A stretch of DNA of 64,000 nucleotides from Agrococcus sp. ARC_14 (GCF_022436485.1 NZ_JAKUDO010000001.1:496001-560000); one strand, 5' to 3'. Numbered from the stretch's first letter, positions 28,308-39,210 are shown. The notes: a model not told the origin generated them from the letters alone. Made by a program: numbers and translations.

Positions 28308-29021
28308 TCAGCTCGTACGTGTCCGCCGCCAGCGGGCGTACGCGATGAGGGCGAGCCCACCGAGGACCACGGTCACCGCGACGATGACGCACATGATCGC
28401 GACGCCGCCGAAGCCGTTCTCGAAGTTGGCGGGATTCAGGAACGGGTAGGGGTACCAGGCGTCCGCGCCGGTGGTGTAGTTGGGTGTGATCGGTGCCCGC
28501 AGCAGCGTGTAGCCGAGCCACACGACCGGGAAGATCGCGACGATCCAGAGGTCGGAGAACCGCACCTGGCGCTTGCTGGAGGTCAGCAGCCAATCGAGCA
28601 GCATCCACAGCGGTGCGATGAGGTGGAGAATCTCGTTCGACCAGCCCAGCGTGGTGCCCTGCGGCAGCTCGATGCCTCGCAGCATCGTGTTGTAGACGAT
28701 GCCGGTCACGACCATGTAGGTGGTCGCGCACAGCAGCAGCACGTCGAATCGGCGCCCGATGCGAGGGTGGCCGAGCTGCGCGACACCGAGCAGAGCGAGC
28801 ACGATCATGGCCAGGATGTTCGACTCGATCGTGAAGAACGAGAAGAAGTTGGTGACGTTGACGGCCATCGACGGGTCGCCGCGCTCCGTCCAGACGGCGA
28901 GACTCGTGAGCAGCTGGCCGATGATCGCCGCGAAGATCGCGACAGCGATGATGGCCCTGCCGACCAGCAGGATGCGTCGCCGGATGTCTGCGACGGGCGC
29001 CGCTTCGGGAGGTGCGCTCAT
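28308..29021 (-). CDS. Pr6Pr family membrane protein (paralogue 1)
   Basis: A 237-aa integral membrane protein with six predicted helices (about 19-40, 60-83, 93-113, 132-146, 155-172 and 205-228). Conserved block: VVTGIVYNTMLRGIELPQGT then LGWSNEILHLIAPLWMLLDW. The same block occurs in the protein encoded at 31301-32014, so this is a paralogue pair 3 kb apart. Function unknown. Confidence 0.85.
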   Translation of the reverse strand: MSAPPEAAPVADIRRRILLVGRAIIAVAIFAAIIGQLLTSLAVWTERGDPSMAVNVTNFFSFFTIESNILAMIVLALLGVAQLGHPRIGRRFDVLLLCATTYMVVTGIVYNTMLRGIELPQGTTLGWSNEILHLIAPLWMLLDWLLTSSKRQVRFSDLWIVAIFPVVWLGYTLLRAPITPNYTTGADAWYPYPFLNPANFENGFGGVAIMCVIVAVTVVLGGLALIAYARWRRTRTS

Positions 29022-29157
29022 GAGGCCGCGATGCGGAGATGGAACAGACGGGTCATGCGGTCTCCGGATCCTGAGCGTCGACGGTCATCTGTACGCTATC
29101 CGCGTTCATGAACAGCGACAAGCAACCGACGCCGCGAATTGACCGAGCCGCTCGCAT

Positions 29158-30438
29158 TCAGGCGGCGGGGCACGCCTCGGCGGCCGCCTCCGGGCACGGC
29201 ACCGCGCGCCGCGTGCCGCGCGCACGCAGGTGCGCGACCGCATCCGGGATCAGGGTCGCGAGGCTGGCGAGCGCGAAGAGCGCGCCGATCCAGAGCGGTG
29301 CGAGGATGCCGAGCGGCGAGTCGACCACGACGGCGCCGAGCGAGGTGCCCAGCAGGATGCCGCCGGTGACGACGGTCGGCATCATCGACATGATCGCCGG
29401 GTGGGCCCCGCCGACGGCGATGGTGCGTGCCGTGTGCGCGGCGTTGAGCGAGACGCCCGAGACGCCGATGGCGAGCATCGCCACGATGACGACGGGCAGC
29501 GAATCCGGCGCCGCCCAGAACGCCAGCAGCCCGGCCGCCAGGATCGCGAGGCCGACCCCCAGCACACGGGCGGCGCCGAAGGAGGTGAGGCGGCCGACGG
29601 CCCAGTTGCCGACCACGGAGGCGGCACCGTAGAGCGCGAGCAGCCACGGCACGACCGCCTCGGCGACGCCGGTGCGCTCCTGCAGGATGGCGCTGAAGAA
29701 GCCGAAGCCCAGCAGCGTGCCGCCGATGGCCAGGCCCGCCGTCGCGAAGGTGAGCCAGAGCCTGCCGCTGGCGAGCGGCTGCAGCATGTCGCGCAGCGGC
29801 ATCGACGGCGCGCCGGCGATCTTCGGCAGCGTGAAGACGATCGCGCCGGCGGCGAGCAGCACCAGGATCGTGTCGAGGTGGAAGGCCCACTGCCAGGCCA
29901 TCGCGGTGCCGGCGAAGGTCGCGAGCGGCAGGCCGAGCGTGGTGCCGACCGTGACGCCGGTGAAGATGGCGGCGGTCGCGCGCGGCTGCGCTGCGCCGGT
30001 GACGAGTCGGGTGGCCGTGCCGAGGGCGATCGAGAAGTAGGCAGACATCAGGAGGCCCGAGACCACGCGCATCGCGAGCATCACGGGCCAGGGCGAGAGG
30101 ACGCCGACGGTCTGCACGATGGCGAACGTGATGAGCAGGGCGGCGAGGATCGGGCGCGGTCCGAAGCGCGAGAGCGGCATGCCGAGCAGCCAGGCGCCGG
30201 CGACCTGGCCGAGCGCGAAGCCCGAGATGAGCATCGCGGCAGCGCCGAGCGTGACGCCCGAGTCGGCGGCGATCGCCGGCAGCAGGCCCGCGGCCATGAA
30301 CTCGCTCGTCACCATCGCGAAGATGCCGCCCGCGACCAGCCAGATGGCGCCCGGGACGCGTTCGAGGGGCTGGGCGGCTGCGCTGGATGCGGCGGATGTC
30401 GTGGGTGCGGTCGTGGGTGGTGCTGCGGTCTCAGGCAT
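29158..30438 (-). CDS. MFS transporter, AraJ/drug-efflux-like
   Basis: A 426-aa twelve-helix transporter of the arabinose-efflux-permease group (DHA1-type). It has a Pro/Thr/Ala-rich N-terminal leader of about 25 residues, then AIWLVAGGIFAMVTSEFMAA, the loop motif MPLSRFGPRPILAALLI between helices 2 and 3, and the family antiporter-like segment FTGVTVGTTLGLPLATFAG. Likely proton-coupled efflux. ATG 30438 is preceded by GGAGAC. The CGNR-type regulator gene lies 77 bp upstream in the same direction. Confidence 0.88.
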   Translation of the reverse strand: MPETAAPPTTAPTTSAASSAAAQPLERVPGAIWLVAGGIFAMVTSEFMAAGLLPAIAADSGVTLGAAAMLISGFALGQVAGAWLLGMPLSRFGPRPILAALLITFAIVQTVGVLSPWPVMLAMRVVSGLLMSAYFSIALGTATRLVTGAAQPRATAAIFTGVTVGTTLGLPLATFAGTAMAWQWAFHLDTILVLLAAGAIVFTLPKIAGAPSMPLRDMLQPLASGRLWLTFATAGLAIGGTLLGFGFFSAILQERTGVAEAVVPWLLALYGAASVVGNWAVGRLTSFGAARVLGVGLAILAAGLLAFWAAPDSLPVVIVAMLAIGVSGVSLNAAHTARTIAVGGAHPAIMSMMPTVVTGGILLGTSLGAVVVDSPLGILAPLWIGALFALASLATLIPDAVAHLRARGTRRAVPCPEAAAEACPAA

Positions 30439-30515
30439 GGCGTCTCCGGATTCGCGACGGGCGGGCGGCACGGGCGACGATGACCGTGCGGGAGGCAACC
30501 GGCGTTCGGGAGCGG

Positions 30516-31058
30516 CTATTCCCGCCGCGCCTGCCGTGCCCGATGCCGCCGTACCGCCGAGCGATTCGCGCAGCGCACCGAGCAGTAGCGCTGGCGGCCG
30601 TTGCGCGTGACGTCGACCACGACGTTGCGGCAGCTGTCGTCTGGGGCGTCGCCCGCCGCACAGCGAGCGAGCCGATGCATGCCGCGGGTGGTGAGGTGCA
30701 GCGCGGTGCCGACGCTGAAGACGGCGGCGAGCACGTGCGGCAGCGACTGCTGCGCATCGCGGTAGTGCAAGTGCCAGCCCTCATCATCGTGATCGGTCAT
30801 GCGCGGGTAGGCCGCCGTCGACGCCATCGCCCGGTTGAGCAGGTCGGCACGCTGCTGCGGCGCCTCCGCATCGACGACCGTGAGCCAGTCGTCGATGACC
30901 GCGCGGGTGCGCTCGTGATCGGTCGGGTCGGCGGGGAAGCGCATCGTCATGCCGTGCTCGCGCACGCGGGCGATGATCGCGCTGCGCGACGCCGGCCACT
31001 CATTGGCGAGCGAGGCGGCCAGCAGCACGGCATACTCGCCGTAAGGGTTGAGATGCAT
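30516..31058 (-). CDS. CGNR zinc-finger transcriptional regulator (ABATE domain)
   Basis: A 180-aa protein with an N-terminal ABATE-like domain (YGEYAVLLAASLANEWPA) and a C-terminal CGNR-type zinc finger: Cys in CAAGDAPDDSC, then RYCSVRCANRSAVRRHRAR, where CANR replaces CGNR. Proteins of this class are probable DNA-binding stress regulators. It lies upstream of and in line with the MFS exporter gene and is likely its regulator. A TGTAAT -10 box with extended TG (31065-31070 on the minus strand) lies six bases before the ATG, suggesting a leaderless mRNA. Confidence 0.85.
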   Translation of the reverse strand: MHLNPYGEYAVLLAASLANEWPASRSAIIARVREHGMTMRFPADPTDHERTRAVIDDWLTVVDAEAPQQRADLLNRAMASTAAYPRMTDHDDEGWHLHYRDAQQSLPHVLAAVFSVGTALHLTTRGMHRLARCAAGDAPDDSCRNVVVDVTRNGRQRYCSVRCANRSAVRRHRARQARRE

Positions 31059-31083
31059 AGCGGCATTACATCAGCATGAGTCC

Positions 31084-31272
31084 ATGGCAGCAACCCAGAC
31101 GCAGACGGCGACCGTCGAGCACGAGCACGAGCACGGTTGGGGTCTCGAATCGGCGCACGCGACGTCGCAGGGGCGCCTGCTCTACACGCGCTGCATGGCG
31201 TGCGGGGCGCGCCGGGTCGAGCTCGAGCCCGTACCGACGATGCCTCCGGCGCCGCTGAGCGTCGTCGTGTGA
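31084..31272 (+). CDS. Small CxxC protein
   Basis: A 62-aa hypothetical protein, divergent from the CGNR regulator. The N-terminus is His/Glu-rich (TVEHEHEHGWGL), followed by GRLLYTRCMACGARRVELEP with a single CxxC. It could bind a metal with the EHEHEH stretch. The stop is 28 bp before the end of the convergent Pr6Pr gene. Confidence 0.55.
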   Translation: MAATQTQTATVEHEHEHGWGLESAHATSQGRLLYTRCMACGARRVELEPVPTMPPAPLSVVV

Positions 31273-31300
31273 TGCGAGCGCGCGCTCGCCTTCCCGTTCG

Positions 31301-32014
31301 TCAGCGACGCGGGCGCCCGCGCCAGCGGGCATACGCGAGCTGCGCTGCGGCCACCGCGATCAGCGTGGTGGCGATCGCCAGGCACATGCCCGCGACGCCG
31401 AGGTAGCCGCTGTCGTAGCTCGCGGGGTCGAGCTGCGGGTACCAGTACGGGTTCGTGCTCGCCTCCACGTCGGTCTTCGGCGCCCGCAGCAGCGTGTAGC
31501 CGAGCCAGGCGAGCGGGAAGATCGCGACGGTGCCGAGGTCACGCCACTGCAGGTCGCGCTCGCGAGCGCCGGCGAGCCATTCGAGCAGCATCCACACCGG
31601 CGCGACGACGTGCAGCACCTCGTTCGACCAGTCGAGGGTGGCGCCCTGCGGCAGCTCGATGCCGCGCATCTGCGTGTTGTAGATGATGCCGGTCACGACC
31701 ATGTAGCTCGTCGTCGCCAGCTGCAGCACGTGGAGGCGTCGCCCCAGCGGACGGCCGACGAGCGGCGCGCTGACAAGGATCCCGAGCACGACGAGCGAGA
31801 GCAGATTCGACTGCACGGTGAAGAAGGAGAAGTAGCCGACGATGTTGCGGGCGGTGTCGTCGAACCCGCGCGCGCCCCAGAAGCTCAGGCTCGTGAGCAG
31901 CTGGCCGACGATCGCGGCGATGATCACCGCGATGAAGAAAAGGCGGCCGATCAGGAGCGCGCGAACGAGTGAGCCGCCCCGCACAACGCTGTGGGCCCCG
32001 ACCAGTTGGACCAT
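31301..32014 (-). CDS. Pr6Pr family membrane protein (paralogue 2)
   Basis: A 237-aa six-helix membrane protein, paralogous to the 28308-29021 product. It shares VTGIIYNTQMRGIELPQGAT then LDWSNEVLHVVAPVWMLLEW, WLGYTLLRAP and the C-terminal LAYARWR. The N-terminus (MVQLVGAHSVVRGGSLVR) differs; a downstream start is possible. Function unknown. Confidence 0.85.
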   Translation of the reverse strand: MVQLVGAHSVVRGGSLVRALLIGRLFFIAVIIAAIVGQLLTSLSFWGARGFDDTARNIVGYFSFFTVQSNLLSLVVLGILVSAPLVGRPLGRRLHVLQLATTSYMVVTGIIYNTQMRGIELPQGATLDWSNEVLHVVAPVWMLLEWLAGARERDLQWRDLGTVAIFPLAWLGYTLLRAPKTDVEASTNPYWYPQLDPASYDSGYLGVAGMCLAIATTLIAVAAAQLAYARWRGRPRR

Positions 32015-32156
32015 CCTTCGACCCTAGGCTCACTCGCAGCTCGCCCCGCACCAGATCGGCAGGGCTTGAGGCGTTCCTCGGGTTCACGCCAGCGGTGTGC
32101 GCAGCCGCGAGCGCTCGCACCGTCCGCACGTCTAGCGAACTCCCAGCATCCGGAGT

Positions 32157-32183
32157 AAACTTGAGTCAACAGCACTCAAGTTT
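32157..32183. promoter_or_regulatory. HAIR operator upstream of clpB
   Basis: AAACTTGAGT-N7-ACTCAAGTTT, a perfect HspR site with 10-bp arms. It lies 48 bp before the clpB start and overlaps the likely promoter, putting clpB in the HspR regulon with the dnaK operon. Confidence 0.92.
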
Positions 32184-32231
32184 GAATCGCGGATGCGTCG
32201 GGGAGACGCGACACAGGATCCAGGGGGATGC

Positions 32232-34484
<2,253 letters not shown>

Positions 34485-34500
34485 CCCGCCCGCGCGTCTC

Positions 34501-34591
34501 GCACAACGCAAGCCCGCCCGCCCGATGCCGCGAAGGATCCGACCGCCCTGCTGCCCGGCCGCGAGATCGGTGCAGCGAGCTTGCGTTGTGC
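34501..34591. repeat. 91-bp element with 13-bp terminal inverted repeats (copy B2)
   Basis: GCACAACGCAAGC (34501-34513) and GCTTGCGTTGTGC (34579-34591). The interior shares short blocks with B5 (GATCCGACC, CTGCTG, GAGATCG). It is located between the convergent clpB and XRE genes. Confidence 0.85.
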
Positions 34592-34637
34592 GCCGAGTCG
34601 AGCCGAGCCGACCTGCGGCGGCACGCCGGCGGACCCG

Positions 34638-34904
34638 TCAGGCGGGCGTCGCGATCCGCTCGGCGGCGCTGATCTCGGCCCACACCGCATCGAGCGAGAG
34701 GCCGAGCGCGTCGGCGATCGCCGCGATGGTCGGGAACGCCGGGGTGGCGACGCGACCGGTCTCGATCTTGCGCAGCGTCTCGGGCGAGATGCCGGCCGCG
34801 AGCGCGGTCTCCAGCATCGACCGCTCGCCGCGGGCGCGGCGCAGCAGGGCGCCGAGGCGCGCTCCGCGCTCGAGCTCCTCGGGGGTGTGCGGCAGTCTGA
34901 CCAT
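34638..34904 (-). CDS. Small XRE-family transcriptional regulator
   Basis: An 88-aa protein, almost entirely one HTH_3 domain: GALLRRARGERSMLETALAA, then GISPETLRKIETGRVATPAF and FPTIAAIADALGLSLDAVWA. It has no sensor domain. ATG 34904 is preceded by both GGAGG and a TACAAT -10 box seven bases upstream. It is divergent from map with only 33 bp between the start codons, so it probably controls that promoter and its own. Confidence 0.88.
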   Translation of the reverse strand: MVRLPHTPEELERGARLGALLRRARGERSMLETALAAGISPETLRKIETGRVATPAFPTIAAIADALGLSLDAVWAEISAAERIATPA

Positions 34905-34911
34905 GCCTCCG

Positions 34912-34930
34912 ATTGTAGTACCGGTATAGT
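34912..34930. promoter_or_regulatory. Overlapping divergent leaderless promoters with central palindrome
   Basis: Minus-strand TACAAT (34912-34917) lies 7 bases from the XRE ATG; plus-strand TATAGT (34925-34930) lies 7 bases from the map ATG. The palindrome TACCGGTA (34919-34926) sits between and partly over the second box, a natural operator for the XRE protein. Confidence 0.55.
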
Positions 34931-34937
34931 TATCGGC

Positions 34938-35714
34938 ATGATTGAGATCCTGAGCCCAGCTGAAGTGGAGCGAGGCCGAGCCACCGGCGCGCTCGTGGGC
35001 GACATCCTGCACAGCCTCAAGGGCCGCAGCGCGGTCGGCACGAACCTGCTCGACATCGATCGCTGGGCGAAGGCGATGATCGCCGAGGCCGGTGCGGAGT
35101 CCTGCTACGTCGACTACGCACCCTCCTTCGGGCGCGGGCCCTTCGGCCATTACATCTGCACGGGCGTCAACGACGCGGTGCTGCACGGCCGCCCGCACGA
35201 CTACCGGCTCGCCGACGGCGACCTGCTGACCCTCGACCTCGCCGTCTCGCTGCGCGGGGTCGCGGCCGACGCCGCCATCAGCTTCATCGTCGGCGACGCG
35301 CGGCCCGCCGAGAGCGTCGCGCTCATCGAGATCACCGAGCGCGCGCTCGCCGCCGGCATCGCCGCTGCCGTGCCGGGCGCCCGCATCGGCGACCTCTCGC
35401 ACGCCATCGGCACGGTGCTCGGCGACGCCGGCTACGCGATCAACCTCGATTTCGGCGGCCACGGCATCGGCTCGACGATGCACCAGGATCCGCACATCCC
35501 GAACGACGGCCGCCCCGGCCGCGGCTTCCCGCTGCGCCCCGGCATGCTGCTGGCCCTCGAGCCGTGGATCATGACCGACACCGACGTGCTGGTGACGGAT
35601 GCCGACGGCTGGACGCTGCGCAGCAAGACCGGGAGCCGCACGGCCCACACCGAGCACACGATCGCCATCACCGAGGATGGCGCGGAGATCCTGACGCTGC
35701 CGACGCGGGCGTAG
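34938..35714 (+). CDS. map: Type I methionine aminopeptidase
   Basis: Removes N-terminal Met from nascent proteins with two divalent metals, 258 aa. Metal ligands are visible: Asp in LTLDLAVSLRGVAADAAISF (two Asp), His in GGHGIGSTMH, Glu in LALEPW and Glu in HTEHTIAI. It is a paralogue-type Map rather than the one usually found in ribosomal-protein operons; its control by a private XRE regulator is unusual. It starts at ATG 34938 seven bases after TATAGT, so translation is probably leaderless. Confidence 0.93.
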   Translation: MIEILSPAEVERGRATGALVGDILHSLKGRSAVGTNLLDIDRWAKAMIAEAGAESCYVDYAPSFGRGPFGHYICTGVNDAVLHGRPHDYRLADGDLLTLDLAVSLRGVAADAAISFIVGDARPAESVALIEITERALAAGIAAAVPGARIGDLSHAIGTVLGDAGYAINLDFGGHGIGSTMHQDPHIPNDGRPGRGFPLRPGMLLALEPWIMTDTDVLVTDADGWTLRSKTGSRTAHTEHTIAITEDGAEILTLPTRA

Positions 35715-35732
35715 GCGAGCGCCCGCGGTTCG

Positions 35733-36191
35733 CTAGACCTCGCCGCCGATGTTCATGGTGGCGGCGGGCGAGCTGGAGACGTGCACGCCCGGCAGCGACG
35801 GCCCGTCGTCGGTGATGCGCCGGTAGCCGATCGCGCCGAGCACGATGCCGATGGGGATCAGCGCGATGAGGGCGATGACCAGCACCAGCTCGCCCACGGA
35901 GCCGGCGGTGCCCATGAAGTACACGGCGACGGGATCGAGATCGGTGTCGCGCACCGCGACAGCCGTCGGACCCACCCGAGTGCCGAGACCGATGACGCCG
36001 GCGGCGACCGCAGCGATGCCGACGACGAGCATCGCGATCCCTGCGACGATGCGCCCACGCGAGGCGTCATGGGCCACGGCCCGGCCGACCACCATGGGCG
36101 CCACCTCCGGCGCGGTGCGATGCATGATCGGCTCGCGCTCGCGGGAGTTCGCCCGCTCGCTTGGGGTGACATCATGCAGCGGCTTCGGCAT
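35733..36191 (-). CDS. Small two-helix membrane protein
   Basis: A 152-aa hypothetical protein with a hydrophilic N-terminus (1-45), helix one (about 48-70, IVAGIAMLVVGIAAVAAGVI), a short external loop containing VAVYFMGTAGSVGE, helix two (about 101-123), and a cytosolic tail GYRRITDDGPSLPGVHVSSS. Layout and tail resemble the protein at 39349-39684. No known domain. Confidence 0.6.
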   Translation of the reverse strand: MPKPLHDVTPSERANSREREPIMHRTAPEVAPMVVGRAVAHDASRGRIVAGIAMLVVGIAAVAAGVIGLGTRVGPTAVAVRDTDLDPVAVYFMGTAGSVGELVLVIALIALIPIGIVLGAIGYRRITDDGPSLPGVHVSSSPAATMNIGGEV

Positions 36192-36316
36192 GTCGACCTC
36201 CCTGTCGTGCCGCTCACGATAGCCGCGGCGCCTGCGAGCCCGCCGAGTGACCGCAGCGGCGCGCGATGCAGGGCATGATCGATCGGGTGCGAACTCGCAC
36301 GAGAACCGGAGGATCG

Positions 36317-37756
36317 ATGGCCCTCGCTACGCCCGTCGGCGCCGACGCAGCGCTGCCGCCGCTCTCGACCGGCCCGCATCGCGCACGCCTCGGCGTCATC
36401 TCGATCGTCGCGTGCTTCGGCGGCCTGCTGTTCGGCTACGACACCGGCGTGATCAACGGCGCGCTGCACCCGATGAGCGAGGAGCTCGGGCTCGACGCGC
36501 TCTCCGAGGGCATCGTCACGAGCTCGCTCGTGTTCGCCGCGGCGCTGGGCGCGCTCGTCGGGGGGCGGTTGTCGGATGCGTTCGGCAGGCGGAGGACGCT
36601 CGTCGCGCTCGCCGTGCTGTTCTTCGTCGGCACGCTCGTGCTCGTGCTCGCTCCTGGCTTCTCGGTGCTCGTGGTCGGCCGCGTGCTGCTCGGGCTCGCG
36701 GTCGGTGGCGCCTCGACGGTCGTGCCCGTCTATCTCGCAGAGCTCGCGCCCTACGAGATCCGCGGCTCCATCTCGGGCCGCAACGAGGTCGCGATCGTGT
36801 CGGGCCAGCTCGCCGCCTTCATCGTGAACGCGATCCTCGGCAGCGCGCTCGGCCACCTCGACGGCGTGTGGCGCATCATGTTCGCCGTCTGCGCGCTGCC
36901 GGCGATCGCACTCTTCGTCGGCATGCTGAGGATGCCGGAGTCGCCGCGCTGGCTCGCCGAGCACGGCAGGCGCGAGGAGGCGCTCACCGTGCTGCGAACG
37001 GTCCGCTCCGACGAGCGCGCCGAGGCCGAGCTCGCCCAGATCGAGCAGACCCGGTCGGCGGCCCCTGCCGATCGCCGTGCGCGCACCGGCCTGCGAGCCG
37101 TGCTGCGCAGCAGATGGCTGCGCCGCATCCTGCTCGTCGGCATCGGGGTGGGTGTCGCCCAGCAGCTCACGGGCATCAACTCGATCATGTACTACGGCCA
37201 GACGGTGCTGGTGGAGTCGGGGTTCTCCGAGCAGGCGGCGCTCATCGCGAACATCGCGCCGGGTCTCATCGCCGTCGTCGGCGGCTTCATCGCGCTCGCG
37301 ATGATGGATCGCCTCGACCGCCGCGCGACGCTCCTGATCGGCTTCAGCCTCACGACGGCGTGCCATGTGCTCATCGGCATCGCGTCGAGCGCGCTCGAGC
37401 CCGGGAACCCCATCCGCCCCTTCGTGATCCTGGCGCTCGTCGTCGCGTTCGTCGGCTCGATGCAGACGTTCCTCAACGTCGCGACCTGGGTCTACCTGTC
37501 GGAGGTCTTCCCGCTGCACATGCGCGGGCTCGGCATCGGCATCGCCGTGTTCGCGCACTGGCTCGCCAACGGCGCGCTCGCGCTGGCGTTCCCCTCGCTC
37601 ATCGAGGCGGTCGGCATCACCGGCACCTTCTTCCTGTTCGCCGCCGTCGGTGCAGTCGCGCTCGCCTTCATCGCGACGCAGGTGCCCGAGACGCGTGGCC
37701 GCTCGCTCGAGGCGCTCGAGGCCGACATCCACACGGGCAGGATCTTCGCGCGCTGA
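36317..37756 (+). CDS. Sugar porter family MFS transporter
   Basis: A 479-aa proton-coupled monosaccharide transporter. Sugar-porter signatures: GLLFGYDTGVINGAL in helix 1, GGRLSDAFGRRRTL after helix 2, PVYLAELAPYEIRGSI, PESPRWLAEHGR before the central loop, AQQLTGINSIMYYGQ in helix 7 and VPETRGRSLEALEAD at the end. The QQLTGIN motif supports hexose or polyol transport. Start ATG 36317 follows GGAGG. It ends 2 bp before the stop of the opposing P450 gene. Confidence 0.93.
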   Translation: MALATPVGADAALPPLSTGPHRARLGVISIVACFGGLLFGYDTGVINGALHPMSEELGLDALSEGIVTSSLVFAAALGALVGGRLSDAFGRRRTLVALAVLFFVGTLVLVLAPGFSVLVVGRVLLGLAVGGASTVVPVYLAELAPYEIRGSISGRNEVAIVSGQLAAFIVNAILGSALGHLDGVWRIMFAVCALPAIALFVGMLRMPESPRWLAEHGRREEALTVLRTVRSDERAEAELAQIEQTRSAAPADRRARTGLRAVLRSRWLRRILLVGIGVGVAQQLTGINSIMYYGQTVLVESGFSEQAALIANIAPGLIAVVGGFIALAMMDRLDRRATLLIGFSLTTACHVLIGIASSALEPGNPIRPFVILALVVAFVGSMQTFLNVATWVYLSEVFPLHMRGLGIGIAVFAHWLANGALALAFPSLIEAVGITGTFFLFAAVGAVALAFIATQVPETRGRSLEALEADIHTGRIFAR

Positions 37757-37758
37757 GC

Positions 37759-39096
37759 TCAGTGGAAGGGGCACCTCGGTGTGGCGGACGGGGCGGATGC
37801 GCTGCGCACGACGCCGCCGGAGGCGGGCTTGGTGGGGAGCCGACGGCGGTTCACCTCGAGGCCCGCGTCGAGGATCGCCACCCGCGGATCGCTCAGCACC
37901 GCGACCGCGGCGGCGAGCCCGGCGATGGCGATCTTCTCGCCGGGGCAGCGGTGGCCGGTGGTGGGGTGCCCGCCGCCGTGCGGCACGAACGTCGCGATCG
38001 ACTCCCAGTCGTCGCGACCGACGAAGCGCTCGGGGTCGAATGCGTTCGCGCGCTCCCAGGACTCCGCATCCGTGTTCGTGCCGAGGATGTCGAGCAGCAC
38101 CCGGCCGCCAGCCGGCAGGCGCTCGCCGTCGATCTCGATGTCGGCGATCGCCTGCGCGGGCAGCATCGGCACGAAGGGGGCGGTGCGGCGCACCTCCTGC
38201 GCGAACGCGCTCGCGAGCTCGCCGCCCGTGAGTCGACCGCGCTCGGTCGTCTCGGCCGCGATGCGCTCGCGCCACTCGGGTCGGTCGTGCAGCTCCTTGG
38301 CGGCGAACGCGACGAAGCGCGCCACCGCGATCGTCGGCCGCAGCACGTTCTGCAGCTCGACGCCCGCGAGCTTCGCCTCCAGCAGCTCGCCGTCGGGGCC
38401 GCGGTGCGACGCCCACGCGTGCAGCGCGGTGCCCTCCGCGGCTTCGAGCGTGCCGGCGCGCACTGCCTCGATGAGCTCCTTCGCGTGCCGGTCGCACCAC
38501 AGCCGGTTGAGCCCCGCGAGCAGGAACTCGGGCGAATAGGGCACCCCGAAGCCGTCGACGATCTGCGCCTCGCGCGCCGCCCAGCGGGTCTTCGCCTCGG
38601 CGGTGCCGGGCAGCCCGGCCCAGCGCATGATGGCGCGGCCGAGCGCGCCGACCCCTGCGTCGTAGGCCGAGCGCTCGCCCCCGCCGACCCAGTCGTCGAG
38701 CTCTGCCTGCCACTCGCGCTCGAGGTGCGGCAGCAGCCGGGTCACCTGTGCATCCTCGTAGGCGACGTTGAGGAACGTCGCCTTGCGGTGGCGGTGCTCG
38801 TCGCCGTCGAGGCTGTGCACCGAGCCGTGCCCGAAGAGCGTCTCCTGGATGAACGACGGCATCGCACCGTGCCGACGCATCCGACGCTCGTCATAGAACA
38901 GCTCAACGCCCTCGGCGCCGCGCACGAGCAGCGAGTCGCCGCCGAGCAGCCGCAGCGGCACGGCGCGAGCGACCGAGCCGCGGGCGCGCCGCCAGATGTG
39001 GCGGCCGAAGCCGTAGCCCCTGCTGATGAAGGCGAGTGTGTCGTCGGATGCGGATGCGTCGGATGCGGTGGCCGGGGCAGCGTGCGAGTGCGTCAT
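37759..39096 (-). CDS. CYP152-type P450 (fatty acid peroxygenase/decarboxylase)
   Basis: A 445-aa cytochrome P450 using hydrogen peroxide rather than a reductase, by family resemblance. The heme ligand is Cys384 in FVPHGGGHPTTGHRCPGEKI. The CYP152 substrate-carboxylate motif is Arg253-Pro254 in NVLRPTIAVARFVAFAAKEL. The active-site position that is Gln85 in P450-BSbeta and His85 in OleT is His94 here (GSVHSLDG), which is OleT-like and compatible with alkene-forming decarboxylation. No ferredoxin or reductase gene is nearby. Convergent with the sugar porter. Confidence 0.88.
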   Translation of the reverse strand: MTHSHAAPATASDASASDDTLAFISRGYGFGRHIWRRARGSVARAVPLRLLGGDSLLVRGAEGVELFYDERRMRRHGAMPSFIQETLFGHGSVHSLDGDEHRHRKATFLNVAYEDAQVTRLLPHLEREWQAELDDWVGGGERSAYDAGVGALGRAIMRWAGLPGTAEAKTRWAAREAQIVDGFGVPYSPEFLLAGLNRLWCDRHAKELIEAVRAGTLEAAEGTALHAWASHRGPDGELLEAKLAGVELQNVLRPTIAVARFVAFAAKELHDRPEWRERIAAETTERGRLTGGELASAFAQEVRRTAPFVPMLPAQAIADIEIDGERLPAGGRVLLDILGTNTDAESWERANAFDPERFVGRDDWESIATFVPHGGGHPTTGHRCPGEKIAIAGLAAAVAVLSDPRVAILDAGLEVNRRRLPTKPASGGVVRSASAPSATPRCPFH

Positions 39097-39149
39097 GGGG
39101 TGCGTCCTTCCGTCGCGCCCGACGGTAGTCCCCGCGCCTGACCGCGAGT

Positions 39150-39210
39150 GGTGCGCCGCCGCCGGCCGCCGCCGGCCGCCGCCCGGCCGCCGCCCGGCCG
39201 CCGCCTCTCA
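39150..39210. repeat. GC-only tandem repeat (GCCGCCGCCGG units)
   Basis: Successive GCCGCCGGCC and CGCCGCCCGG units upstream of the P450 gene, just before repeat B3. Low-complexity; likely slippage-prone. Confidence 0.7.
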
